Assembly: GCF_020832045.1 (NCBI RefSeq)
Contig: NZ_JAFIFK010000067.1
Location: 1-43,854 of the forward strand
Reading direction: 5' to 3'
DNA from: Halomonas sp.
Lineage (GTDB): Bacteria > Pseudomonadota > Gammaproteobacteria > Pseudomonadales > Halomonadaceae
Length of the DNA stretch: 43,854 bases
Positions 8,515 through 15,666 of the stretch are shown piece after piece; the stretch's first letter is position 1, and every line of letters begins with the position of its first letter. The notes beneath the pieces are model-generated. The model did not search any database, was not told where the DNA came from, and saw only the letters and a program-made list of their open reading frames with translations. The position numbers and the translations under genes are program-made.

Positions 8515-8776
8515 ATGTTTTGTTAAGAGCACTCCTCGCGGAAGGGGTCTGGTCATACACAACAACTCGTCCTTGGACGTTGGTCTAGGTTATCTCTTAA
8601 ATCGCGGGGCTGTTATCCTGCCCGAAGAGTGCTATTCAATGCCTGAGAAGTAACGTCGAAGGAAAGATTAACGTCGTTGCCGTGCCGCTCTAGTACTCGA
8701 CCTGGTGTCGCTGTCGCTCCGCTCCAGGTCGTTGTGAGGAACCGAGGCAAGGTGGCCATAGCACGGGAGTATAGAG

Positions 8777-10597
8777 ATGGTCGATGTCGATCTTTCCCAA
8801 CCGCCTTTCTCCTTTTTGGACGAGGAGGGTCGTGAGCGTGTCCGTAACGGCATCGACCTGGCCTATTTCGACCGCGACGAGATCATTCTGGAAACCGGCC
8901 AGCCGGGTGAGTACGTATTCCTCATCCACAAGGGCGAGGTGGCCGAGCTGGATACCACCCAACCCGGCGCGCGTGAACGCCTTGGCCACTACACGGCAGG
9001 AGATCTCTTCGGCGCCATCAGCATCCTCAACGGCAAGAGCCGCTATCGCTTTCGCGCCGAGCAGGAAAGCCTTTGCTATCTGCTGCCCAAGGCGCTCTTC
9101 CTGCAGCTTTGCGACGACTACCCGGCCTTTGCCGAATTCTTCCGGCAAACCCTGGCTCACAAGGCACGTCTGCTGACGGAACAGCGCGCCGAGGGGGGCG
9201 TGACCATGGCCGGGTTCATGCTGGCGCGGGTCAGCGAGTGCATGCGTCCCCCACTATGCATGGAAACGGGAGCGACCATTGCCGAAGCGGTGGTCAGGCT
9301 GCATGAAAGCCACGCCGACAGCCTGCTGGTGGAAGGTGAGGATGGCGCGGGCATGGTCACCAAGACCGACCTGCTGGAAGCGCTGGTGTTGAAAGGTCAG
9401 GATCAGCAGAGCCAGTTGAAGCATATCGCGAACTTCCAGCTGGTGACGGTGCGCCCCGACCAGTACCTGTTCGAGGTGTTGGTCATGATGACCCGCTTCA
9501 AGGTGGAGCGGGTCGTGGTAATGGAGGAGTCCCAGCTCATCGGTGTGGTGGAGTTGACCGATGTACTGAGCTATTTCTCCAGTCGCAGCTATGTCGTCAG
9601 CCTGCAAGTGGAACAGGCCGACAGCCTCGATGCCCTGTTTCGTGCCAGCCGGCGCACGCCCGAACTGGTCAAGGCGCTGATGGCGCAGGGCGTCAAACTG
9701 CGTTTCGCCATGGGCCTGCTGGCGGCGCTCAACGGACGCATCATGTCCAAGGCCTGGAGCTTTCTGATCGAGGAGCGCTATCACCCGGACAGCTGCCTGA
9801 TGGTGATGGGCAGCGAAGGGCGTGGCGAGCAGATTCTCAAGACCGACCAGGATAACGGTCTGATACTCGCCGACGGTCTGGAGTGGCCGGAAGTGGGCGA
9901 GCAGATGCAGCGCCTCACCGAGACGCTGATCGAGCTGGGCTATCCGCCCTGTCCCGGCAATATCATGGTGAACAACCCGCAGTGGGTGGGCTCCGTGTCG
10001 CAGTGGTGCGAACGCATCGCCCGTTGGGCAGAGAAGCGCGACGGCGATAGCCTGATGAAACTCGCCATCATGCTCGACTCTCACGCAGTCGCGGGGAATC
10101 CGGCGCTGCTCGACCGCGTGCGGAAGGCACTCTTCGAACAGTGCTCGCGTGACGAGATTCTGCTCTCCTACTTCGCCCGTACGGCACTGCGCTTTTCCAC
10201 ACCGCTGACTTTGTTCGGTTCCCTGAAGAAGCCCCAGCACGGTATCGACATCAAGAAAGGCGGCATCTTCCCGATCGTGCATGGCGTTCGCACCATGGCG
10301 CTGGAGCGGCGCATCAAGCCGACATCTACCCTGGAGCGGCTCGAGGCGCTGGTAGCTGACGGGCGACTGGAAGAGCGGGTGGCCGAGGATCTGGGCGAGG
10401 CGCTCTCGCTGTTCACCGAGCTGCGTTTGAAGCAGCAACTGGAACGTCTCGGTGGAGAGCTCAACGGCAAGAGCCCGGACCGCGTCGTGGTACAGCAGCT
10501 CTCCTCGCTGGAGCGTGACCTGCTGCGTGAGGCGTTGCATATCGTCAAGGATTTCAAGCAGAGCCTGTCGCAACGCTATCACCTCGAATATACCTGA
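8777..10597 (+). CDS. cNMP-binding / CBS / DUF294 nucleotidyltransferase-like signalling protein
   Basis: 606 aa. A cyclic-nucleotide-binding-like fold comes first (about 1-130, with GEYVFLIHKGEV and GDLFGAISIL). A pair of CBS domains follows (about 150-275). Next is the DUF294 putative nucleotidyltransferase with GSEGRGEQ and TDQDNGLI (about 345-365), the metal- and nucleotide-binding pattern also seen in GlnD-type enzymes, and finally the DUF294 C-terminal helical domain. Proteins of this kind are predicted signal-transduction proteins, and their reaction is unknown. There is no membrane segment. The ATG at 8777 follows GGGAG. The next gene starts 26 bases later and encodes a DEDDh exonuclease, a pairing also seen beside CrbS/symporter loci in other gammaproteobacteria as far as I recall. 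A regulatory role in carbon use is inferred from context only. Confidence 0.9.
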   Translation: MVDVDLSQPPFSFLDEEGRERVRNGIDLAYFDRDEIILETGQPGEYVFLIHKGEVAELDTTQPGARERLGHYTAGDLFGAISILNGKSRYRFRAEQESLCYLLPKALFLQLCDDYPAFAEFFRQTLAHKARLLTEQRAEGGVTMAGFMLARVSECMRPPLCMETGATIAEAVVRLHESHADSLLVEGEDGAGMVTKTDLLEALVLKGQDQQSQLKHIANFQLVTVRPDQYLFEVLVMMTRFKVERVVVMEESQLIGVVELTDVLSYFSSRSYVVSLQVEQADSLDALFRASRRTPELVKALMAQGVKLRFAMGLLAALNGRIMSKAWSFLIEERYHPDSCLMVMGSEGRGEQILKTDQDNGLILADGLEWPEVGEQMQRLTETLIELGYPPCPGNIMVNNPQWVGSVSQWCERIARWAEKRDGDSLMKLAIMLDSHAVAGNPALLDRVRKALFEQCSRDEILLSYFARTALRFSTPLTLFGSLKKPQHGIDIKKGGIFPIVHGVRTMALERRIKPTSTLERLEALVADGRLEERVAEDLGEALSLFTELRLKQQLERLGGELNGKSPDRVVVQQLSSLERDLLREALHIVKDFKQSLSQRYHLEYT

Positions 10598-10623
10598 CAG
10601 GCAGTAATTAAAGGAGTAAGGGC

Positions 10624-11253
10624 ATGTTTCGAGTTCTACGCCGTGCCAGCGATCGTCGTCGCCATGCCGATGGCGAATACGGCTGGCTATTTCATCCTTA
10701 CACAGGGGATGAGCTAGTGGCCATCGACTGCGAAACTACTGGCGTCGATCCACGCACTGCCGAGCCCGTGTCCATCGGTGCGGTCAAGGTGCGTGGCGAC
10801 AGGGTGCTGACAAGCGAATCGCTTCATCTGCATCTGAAACGCCCGGCCAGCTTGACCGGCGACTCCATCCGGATTCACGGCCTGCGCGGTATTGATCTCG
10901 ACGACGGCGTGGGCGTCGATGAGGCGCTGGAAACCCTGCTCGATTACATTGGCAACCGCCCGCTGCTGGGCTGGCGCCTGGAGTTCGATCTGGCCATCCT
11001 TAACCGCCAGATCAGGCCGCGCTTCGGTTTCGACCTGCCCAACAGCGGTATCGACGTAGCCCAGCTGTATCATCGCCAGCTGCGTCGCAGCGTCATGGAG
11101 CCCGAGCCTCGGGCACAGCGCTTCGAGGCGGTGGCGGAGTCGCTGGGAGTGCCTGTCATGGGTCGTCACACCGCGCTTGGCGATGCGGTGACCACGGCGC
11201 TGATGTACCTGCGGCTGGAGCGGGCCGGCATGCCGGATCGGCAAGAGGCATGA
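10624..11253 (+). CDS. DnaQ-like DEDDh 3'-5' exonuclease
   Basis: A 209-aa stand-alone exonuclease of the DNA polymerase III epsilon / RNase T superfamily. Motif I is AIDCETTG (D35, E37). Motif III is GRHTALGDA, with the His and Asp spaced as in the DEDDh subclass. A middle motif lies in WRLEFDLAILNRQ. It is not the replicative proofreading subunit, which is a different and longer protein. The ribosome site AAGGAG sits eight bases before the ATG. It probably shares a transcript with the DUF294 gene upstream. The substrate (DNA, RNA or a small nucleotide) cannot be read from the sequence. Confidence 0.88.
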   Translation: MFRVLRRASDRRRHADGEYGWLFHPYTGDELVAIDCETTGVDPRTAEPVSIGAVKVRGDRVLTSESLHLHLKRPASLTGDSIRIHGLRGIDLDDGVGVDEALETLLDYIGNRPLLGWRLEFDLAILNRQIRPRFGFDLPNSGIDVAQLYHRQLRRSVMEPEPRAQRFEAVAESLGVPVMGRHTALGDAVTTALMYLRLERAGMPDRQEA

Positions 11254-11276
11254 AGCGCTGAAACCCTTTCATGGCG

Positions 11277-11296
11277 TCGCCACCGGACAGTGGCGA
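11277..11296 (+). repeat. Hairpin between exonuclease gene and ttcA
   Basis: TCGCCAC and GTGGCGA pair around a six-base loop, with no T-run. It may separate the two transcripts weakly or be a leader structure for ttcA. Confidence 0.35.
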
Positions 11297-11341
11297 TGGT
11301 AGGATGCCACCCATCATTCATCATGCCGTGGCAGCCCGATC

Positions 11342-12280
11342 ATGCAAGACGCCGTGATTTTCGATCCCCCTACCGTCGCTTACCGCAGTGCTCAGAGTGG
11401 GCGGGGCGAAGCGAGTAGGGAGCCCTCTCTGCTGGAGTCGCTCGACGCCAAGGGGCGACGCGAGTTCAACAAGCTGCAGAAGCGCCTGCGGCGTCAGGTG
11501 GGCCATGCCATCATCGACTACGGCATGATCCACGAAGGCGACCGGGTCATGGTCTGCCTATCGGGCGGCAAGGACAGCTATACCCTGCTTGAGATCCTGC
11601 GCAACCTGCAGCGCAACGCGCCGGTAAACTTCTCCCTGGTAGCGGTGAATCTGGACCAGAAGCAGCCGGGTTTCCCCGAGCATATCCTGCCTGAATATCT
11701 CGAGGGCGTCGGCGTCGAATACTACATTCTCGAGCGCGACACCTATTCGGTGGTCAAGGAGAAGACGCCGGAAGGCAAGACCACTTGCGCGCTCTGCTCG
11801 CGATTGCGGCGCGGCTCACTTTATGGCTTCGCCGAGGAGATCGGTGCGACCAAGGTGGCGCTGGGGCATCACCGCGAGGACATCCTCGAGACGCTGTTTC
11901 TCAACATGTTCTACGGTGGCACGCTCAAGGCGATGCCGCCCAAGCTGCTCTCCGATGACGGCAAGAACATCGTCATACGGCCGCTCGCCTACTGCCGTGA
12001 GGCGGATATTGCCGAGTTTGCCAGGCTGATGGATTTCCCCATCATTCCCTGCAACCTGTGCGGCTCACAGCCCAACATGCAGCGACAGGTGGTCAAGGAG
12101 ATGCTGGCCGACTGGGAGCGCAAGCACCCAGGGCGCCTCGAAACGATGTTCAAGGCGGTAACCAACGTGGCGCCGTCTCAGCTGGCCGACCGCGAGCTGT
12201 TCGACTTCGAAGGGCTCGAGGCGAAGCAGGCGCACAGGCGCGAACGCCGTATCGACGCTCTTGACCTCTCCCGCGACTGA
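11342..12280 (+). CDS. ttcA: tRNA 2-thiocytidine(32) synthetase TtcA
   Basis: 312 aa. TtcA thiolates cytidine 32 in the anticodon loop of some tRNAs, using ATP and an iron-sulfur cluster. The PP-loop SGGKDS (74-79) binds ATP. The catalytic CxxC pair is C149 and C152 in [12 protein letters not shown], and a third cysteine lies in [10 protein letters not shown]. Length is normal. An N-terminal stretch of about 40 residues is poorly conserved. The ATG at 11342 lacks a clear ribosome site, and I see no better start. A strong terminator follows. It is a housekeeping gene with no clear tie to the genes before it. Confidence 0.95.
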   Translation: MQDAVIFDPPTVAYRSAQSGRGEASREPSLLESLDAKGRREFNKLQKRLRRQVGHAIIDYGMIHEGDRVMVCLSGGKDSYTLLEILRNLQRNAPVNFSLVAVNLDQKQPGFPEHILPEYLEGVGVEYYILERDTYSVVKEKTPEGKTTCALCSRLRRGSLYGFAEEIGATKVALGHHREDILETLFLNMFYGGTLKAMPPKLLSDDGKNIVIRPLAYCREADIAEFARLMDFPIIPCNLCGSQPNMQRQVVKEMLADWERKHPGRLETMFKAVTNVAPSQLADRELFDFEGLEAKQAHRRERRIDALDLSRD

Positions 12281-12300
12281 GTCCCCGATCTGAACGAACG

Positions 12301-12334
12301 AAAAAACCGCCGGGCTTGTCCAGGCGGTTTTTTT
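12301..12334. terminator. Bidirectional terminator, ttcA/fnr
   Basis: AAAAAACCGCC (12301-12311) and GGCGGTTTTTTT (12323-12334) form a stem with an A-run on one side and a T-run on the other. It serves both convergent genes. Confidence 0.9.
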
Positions 12335-12352
12335 ACGACGGATCGAGTCGCC

Positions 12353-13099
12353 TTACTGGTCGTCCTGGGCCTGGGCCAGCAAGGCCTCGAGGTTGAGTAT
12401 GTTCACCTCGCGTCCGGAAACCTCCACCAGACCCTGCTGCTGAAAGCGGCCGAGAATCCGACTTACCGTTTCCACTGCCAACCCCAGGTAGTTGCCGATG
12501 TCGGCGCGGGACATGGAAAGCCGGAAGCTGTAGGGCGAGTAGCCGCGGCGACGGAAGCGGTCGGACAGGCTGGTGAAGAAGCTGGCCAGACGCTGGTCGG
12601 CGGTCTTGCGCGACAGCAGACGCATCATCTTGCGATCGTCGCGCAGCTCCTTGCTCATGCTGCGATAGAGCTGGCCGCGCAGCTCGGGAATCTGTTCGGA
12701 CAGGGTATCCAGCCGATCGAAGGGGATCTCGCAAATGGTAGTGGTTTCGAGCGCGATCACGCTGCCGGGGTAGATCTGCTCGTCGATGCCGTCAAGACCC
12801 ACAAGCTCGCTGGGCAAGTAGAAGTTGGTGACCTGATCCTCTCCGGAGCCTTCGGTGGTGGTCTGCTTGAGGCTGCCGGAGCGTACCGCGAAGACGCTGC
12901 TGAACGCGCTGCCCTGGCGAAAAAGGGCTTCGCCCTTCTTCAGCGGAGAGCGACGTCGAATGATGGCATCGAACTGCTCCATGTCCTCGAGTTCCAGAGC
13001 AAGTGGCAAGCACAGCGAGCTCAGGCTGCAGTTTTGACAGCGGGTCTCATGCAGTAGCGAACGCCGCTTGCCGAGCGCATTGGCTGCGTTAACCGGCAT
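12353..13099 (-). CDS. fnr: Fnr/Anr oxygen-sensing transcription regulator
   Basis: 248 aa, closely parallel to E. coli FNR along its whole length. The four cluster ligands are present: C21, C24 and C30 near the N-terminus (CQNCSLSSLC) and C123 in TTICEIPF. They hold the oxygen-labile [4Fe-4S] cluster that allows dimerisation and DNA binding without oxygen. A cNMP-like fold follows, then the helix-turn-helix with recognition helix VETVSR, which in FNR reads TTGAT-N4-ATCAA. The ATG at 13099 has AAGGAG seven bases upstream. An Fnr-like site overlaps that ribosome site (13111-13124). Likely targets are hemN and ccoN in this window, both preceded by Fnr-like boxes. In pseudomonads the same protein is called Anr. 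Confidence 0.95.
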   Translation of the reverse strand: MPVNAANALGKRRSLLHETRCQNCSLSSLCLPLALELEDMEQFDAIIRRRSPLKKGEALFRQGSAFSSVFAVRSGSLKQTTTEGSGEDQVTNFYLPSELVGLDGIDEQIYPGSVIALETTTICEIPFDRLDTLSEQIPELRGQLYRSMSKELRDDRKMMRLLSRKTADQRLASFFTSLSDRFRRRGYSPYSFRLSMSRADIGNYLGLAVETVSRILGRFQQQGLVEVSGREVNILNLEALLAQAQDDQ

Positions 13100-13110
13100 G
13101 CTCCATCTCC

Positions 13111-13124
13111 TTGATCATGGTCAT
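13111..13124. promoter_or_regulatory. Fnr/Anr-like box overlapping fnr ribosome site
   Basis: TTGAT-CATG-GTCAT matches nine of ten positions of the Anr pattern TTGAT-N4-GTCAA. It lies 12-25 bases upstream of the fnr start codon and overlaps the ribosome site, so it would be within the transcribed leader. If bound, it could block transcription and give negative autoregulation. It could also be chance. Confidence 0.35.
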
Positions 13125-13212
13125 GGAGGCATTATGGAACATTATTGGTGCATGTAACATGCCCCTTGCGACTTTTGGCCGCAACGGTTGGTTACTTTTG
13201 TTCTCCCGAACG

Positions 13213-14628
13213 CTACAAGATGCGTGAGAACTGCGCTTCCGGCTGCGACGGCAGCCTTGCGTCGAAGGCCATGGCCAGATGACGGATCAGCAGTCGGCCG
13301 ATGGGAGTTGCGATCAGCCGGTTTCCTTCGGATACCACGAGTCCGTCCCGGCGAGGAATCTCCAGGCGCAGCAGGGCATCCGCCAGGTAGCGAGGCGCGT
13401 CGATGCTGAAGGTTTCGCTCAGCTCATCCAGATCCAGCTCCATGTCGCACATCAACCGCTCGATGGCGTGCCGCCTGACCCGATCGTCAAAGGACAACCG
13501 TATACCGCGAGCAGTGGGAAGGCGGCTCGCATCCAGAGCATTCTCGTAGGCAGCAAGATTGCTGTGATTCTGCACGTAGACATCGTCGATACAGGAGATC
13601 GCCGAGACGCCAAGCCCCACGAGGTCGCATTGTGCATGGCTGGAATAGCCCTGGAAGTTGCGCTGTAGGGTGCCCTCGCGCTGGGCGATGGCCAGGCTGT
13701 CGTCGGATCGGGCGAAGTGGTCCATGCCTATATGCACGTAACCCGCCTCGGTCAGCATGGCGATGGTAGTTCGCAGGATAGCCAGCTTCTCTTCGGGGCC
13801 GGGCAGATCCTCGGTACGGATGTGGTGCTGAGCCGCGAAGCGCTCGGGCATATGGGCGTAGTTGAATACGGAAAGCCGTGCCGGGGCCATGGCGATGACC
13901 TGCTCCAGGGTGGCAGCGAAGCTGTCACGGTTCTGGAAGGGCAGCCCGTATATCAAGTCCAGGTTGAGCGAGCGAAAACCCAGCCGATCCGCTTCGTCGA
14001 TCAATGCCTCGGTCAGAATGCGCGGCTGTAGGCGATTGATGGCACGCTGGACCTTGGGGTCGAGATCCTGTACGCCGAGGCTCAGCCGATTGAAGCCCAG
14101 CGCCTGCAGGTGGCGCAGGGTGAAGACATCGGCCTCGCGTGGATCGATCTCGATGGCATAGTCGCGGTCGCGGGCGCTGGAAAGCCCGAAGCGCGCATCC
14201 AGCCGATCGATGAGGTCACTCATCTGGTCGAGGCTGAGAAAGGTTGGCGTACCGCCGCCCCAGTGAAGCTGAGCCACCTCCCGGCGTGTGTCCAGATGCG
14301 GCTTGACCAGCACCATCTCTCTGTCCAGGCGCGAGATATAGGGCTCAGCCACTTTGCTCGCCTTGGTCGTGATCTTGTGGCAGGCACAGTAGTGGCAGGC
14401 CTTGCGACAGAAGGGAATGTGAACATAGAGCGAGAGTGGGCGGCCGTCGGCATTACTGCGAGCCAGGGCTGCCTGATAGTCCGGTTCGCCAAACGCCTCA
14501 TTGAACGAGTTGGCGGTCGGATACGAGGTATAGCGCGGGCCGCTGGTATCGTAGCGCCGCAGCAGGGCCTCGTCCCAGGCGAAAGGGTCGGCCATCGCTC
14601 GATGCAAGGACATCGCGGGGACGGACAT
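13213..14628 (-). CDS. hemN: Oxygen-independent coproporphyrinogen III oxidase HemN
   Basis: A 471-aa radical-SAM enzyme that turns coproporphyrinogen III into protoporphyrinogen IX without oxygen, so heme can be made for cbb3 and other cytochromes at low oxygen. The cluster motif is C74-x3-C78-x2-C81-x-C83 in HIPFCRKACHYCACHK, the HemN pattern. The N-terminal region DTSGPRYTSYPTA is diagnostic. I chose the ATG at 14628 (MSVPAM), with GGAG upstream; it gives near-usual length, while the upstream extension to 14682 adds 18 residues without support. It lies between fnr and the end of the cco operon and has its own Fnr-type promoter. Confidence 0.95.
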   Translation of the reverse strand: MSVPAMSLHRAMADPFAWDEALLRRYDTSGPRYTSYPTANSFNEAFGEPDYQAALARSNADGRPLSLYVHIPFCRKACHYCACHKITTKASKVAEPYISRLDREMVLVKPHLDTRREVAQLHWGGGTPTFLSLDQMSDLIDRLDARFGLSSARDRDYAIEIDPREADVFTLRHLQALGFNRLSLGVQDLDPKVQRAINRLQPRILTEALIDEADRLGFRSLNLDLIYGLPFQNRDSFAATLEQVIAMAPARLSVFNYAHMPERFAAQHHIRTEDLPGPEEKLAILRTTIAMLTEAGYVHIGMDHFARSDDSLAIAQREGTLQRNFQGYSSHAQCDLVGLGVSAISCIDDVYVQNHSNLAAYENALDASRLPTARGIRLSFDDRVRRHAIERLMCDMELDLDELSETFSIDAPRYLADALLRLEIPRRDGLVVSEGNRLIATPIGRLLIRHLAMAFDARLPSQPEAQFSRIL

Positions 14629-14660
14629 GATGGCACTCCGAAAGGCTGACGATTGGCTCA

Positions 14661-14702
14661 ATGCTAGCGGTACACCGGCCAAGCTGGATTGAGCTGTGTC
14701 AA
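14661..14702 (-). promoter_or_regulatory. Fnr/Anr class II promoter of hemN
   Basis: The site TTGAC-ACAG-CTCAA (14702-14689, minus strand) has the full TTGA-N6-TCAA core. A -10 hexamer, TAGCAT, lies at 14666-14661. Their spacing puts the box centre at -41.5 from a start at about 14654, exactly the class II activator position. The leader to the hemN ATG is then about 26 bases. Confidence 0.65.
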
Positions 14703-14734
14703 ACGAAGTGGTAATGCCGTGTCAGCGGTGGCCT

Positions 14735-15436
14735 TCAATGACCCGAGGCGCCATGAGGCAGTAAAGTGACAAGTTGCCACACGGCGAAAGCGATGATCGT
14801 CAGTGCGGCGAAGGTGCGAGTTGCCGGGTGGCGAATCAGAGTGCCCAATTGGCGTGCGGCGAAGCCGGTCACCAGCAGGGAGGGCAGGGTACCAAGCCCG
14901 AAGGCGCCCATCAGCGCTGCCCCGGTCAGCGGGTCCGCCGTGGCCAGGCTCCAGGCCAGCATCGAATAGACGAGCCCACAGGGCAACCACCCCCATATTG
15001 CCCCGAGCCCTATGGCCTGAGGCAAGCTGACCACCGGCATCAAGCGCTTGCCGATGGGCTCGAGGTGGCGCCACAGATGCCGACCGAGCGCTTCTACCTT
15101 GAGCAGGCCCTTCCACCAGTTGGCGATATAAAGCGCCATCAGAATCAGCATGACCGCGGCGAACAATTGCAGAATCACCCGCGTTGTGGGGGTTAGTGCG
15201 AAGACAGTGCCCAGCGCAGCCACCAGTGCTCCGGCTATCATGTAGCTGGCGATACGGCCGAGGTTGTAACCCAGCAGCAGCCCGCTAAGTCTGGCGGGGC
15301 TACGCATGCTGGGTGGTACGGCAAAGGTCAGGGCGCTCATGATACCGCCGCACATGCCGATGCAGTGAGCGCCACCAAGCAGTCCGAAGACGAAAGCTGC
15401 CAGCAGCGGCGGAAGGCCGAGCCCGGTAGGATCCAT
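14735..15436 (-). CDS. TauE/SafE or DsbD_2-like membrane protein of cbb3 cluster
   Basis: 233 aa with about six hydrophobic helices. The N-terminal motif GAHCIGMCGG (H24, C25, C29) and the later GWLPCGLVY are typical of the family annotated as sulfite exporter TauE/SafE or cytochrome-biogenesis transmembrane (DsbD_2) proteins that sit after ccoS in many proteobacteria. Paired cysteines in membrane helices fit a role in metal (perhaps copper) or redox handling for oxidase assembly, but sulfite export is not shown. The start overlaps the ccoS stop by one base (TGATG), so translation is coupled. The last gene before hemN. Confidence 0.85.
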   Translation of the reverse strand: MDPTGLGLPPLLAAFVFGLLGGAHCIGMCGGIMSALTFAVPPSMRSPARLSGLLLGYNLGRIASYMIAGALVAALGTVFALTPTTRVILQLFAAVMLILMALYIANWWKGLLKVEALGRHLWRHLEPIGKRLMPVVSLPQAIGLGAIWGWLPCGLVYSMLAWSLATADPLTGAALMGAFGLGTLPSLLVTGFAARQLGTLIRHPATRTFAALTIIAFAVWQLVTLLPHGASGH

Positions 15437-15666
15437 CAGCGCTGCGCCGGAGTGTCGTCGTCACTGTCGGTCGATCGCCGGTGGGCCAGGCGCCGCCGTT
15501 CACGTTCCTCCGGGGTCAGATCGTTATCGTCTTCGTCGAACAGGATGCGATGAGCGGGGCCCTCCAGATCCTCGAACTGATCATTCTTTACCGCCCAGAA
15601 AAAGGCCCACACGGCTAAGCCGAGCAGGATCAACGACAGCGGAATGAGAAGATAAAGAATGGTCAT
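15436..15666 (-). CDS. ccoS: cbb3 oxidase maturation protein CcoS
   Basis: 76 aa. A single N-terminal helix (about 3-25, beginning [20 protein letters not shown]) is followed by [19 protein letters not shown], the CcoS signature. The C-terminal tail is long and highly charged, rich in Asp, Glu and Arg. CcoS is needed for heme and copper insertion into cbb3 oxidase. The ATG at 15666 overlaps the ccoI stop (ATGA). A longer upstream frame is a shadow of ccoI. Confidence 0.92.
   Translation of the reverse strand: MTILYLLIPLSLILLGLAVWAFFWAVKNDQFEDLEGPAHRILFDEDDNDLTPEERERRRLAHRRSTDSDDDTPAQR

Larger units (their letters stand above)
8108..8776. other. Long AT-rich divergent control region
   Basis: 669 bases without a credible gene, between the symporter operon and the DUF294 gene. 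The middle (about 8385-8430) is strongly AT-rich in an otherwise GC-rich window. It holds a perfect inverted repeat (8442-8467), a direct repeat TTGTCTAT (8486-8493 and 8504-8511) and a candidate plus-strand promoter (8486-8514). A weaker minus-strand -35 (TTGACC, 8343-8338) has no good -10. The length and site density suggest that several regulators act here. A 60-codon frame at 8211 has no ribosome site and looks spurious. Confidence 0.7.

Noticed and set aside
9254..10582. Open frame of 442 codons opposite the DUF294 gene
   Set aside because: Shadow frame: His/Gln/Leu-rich low-complexity translation, no ribosome site and no motif.
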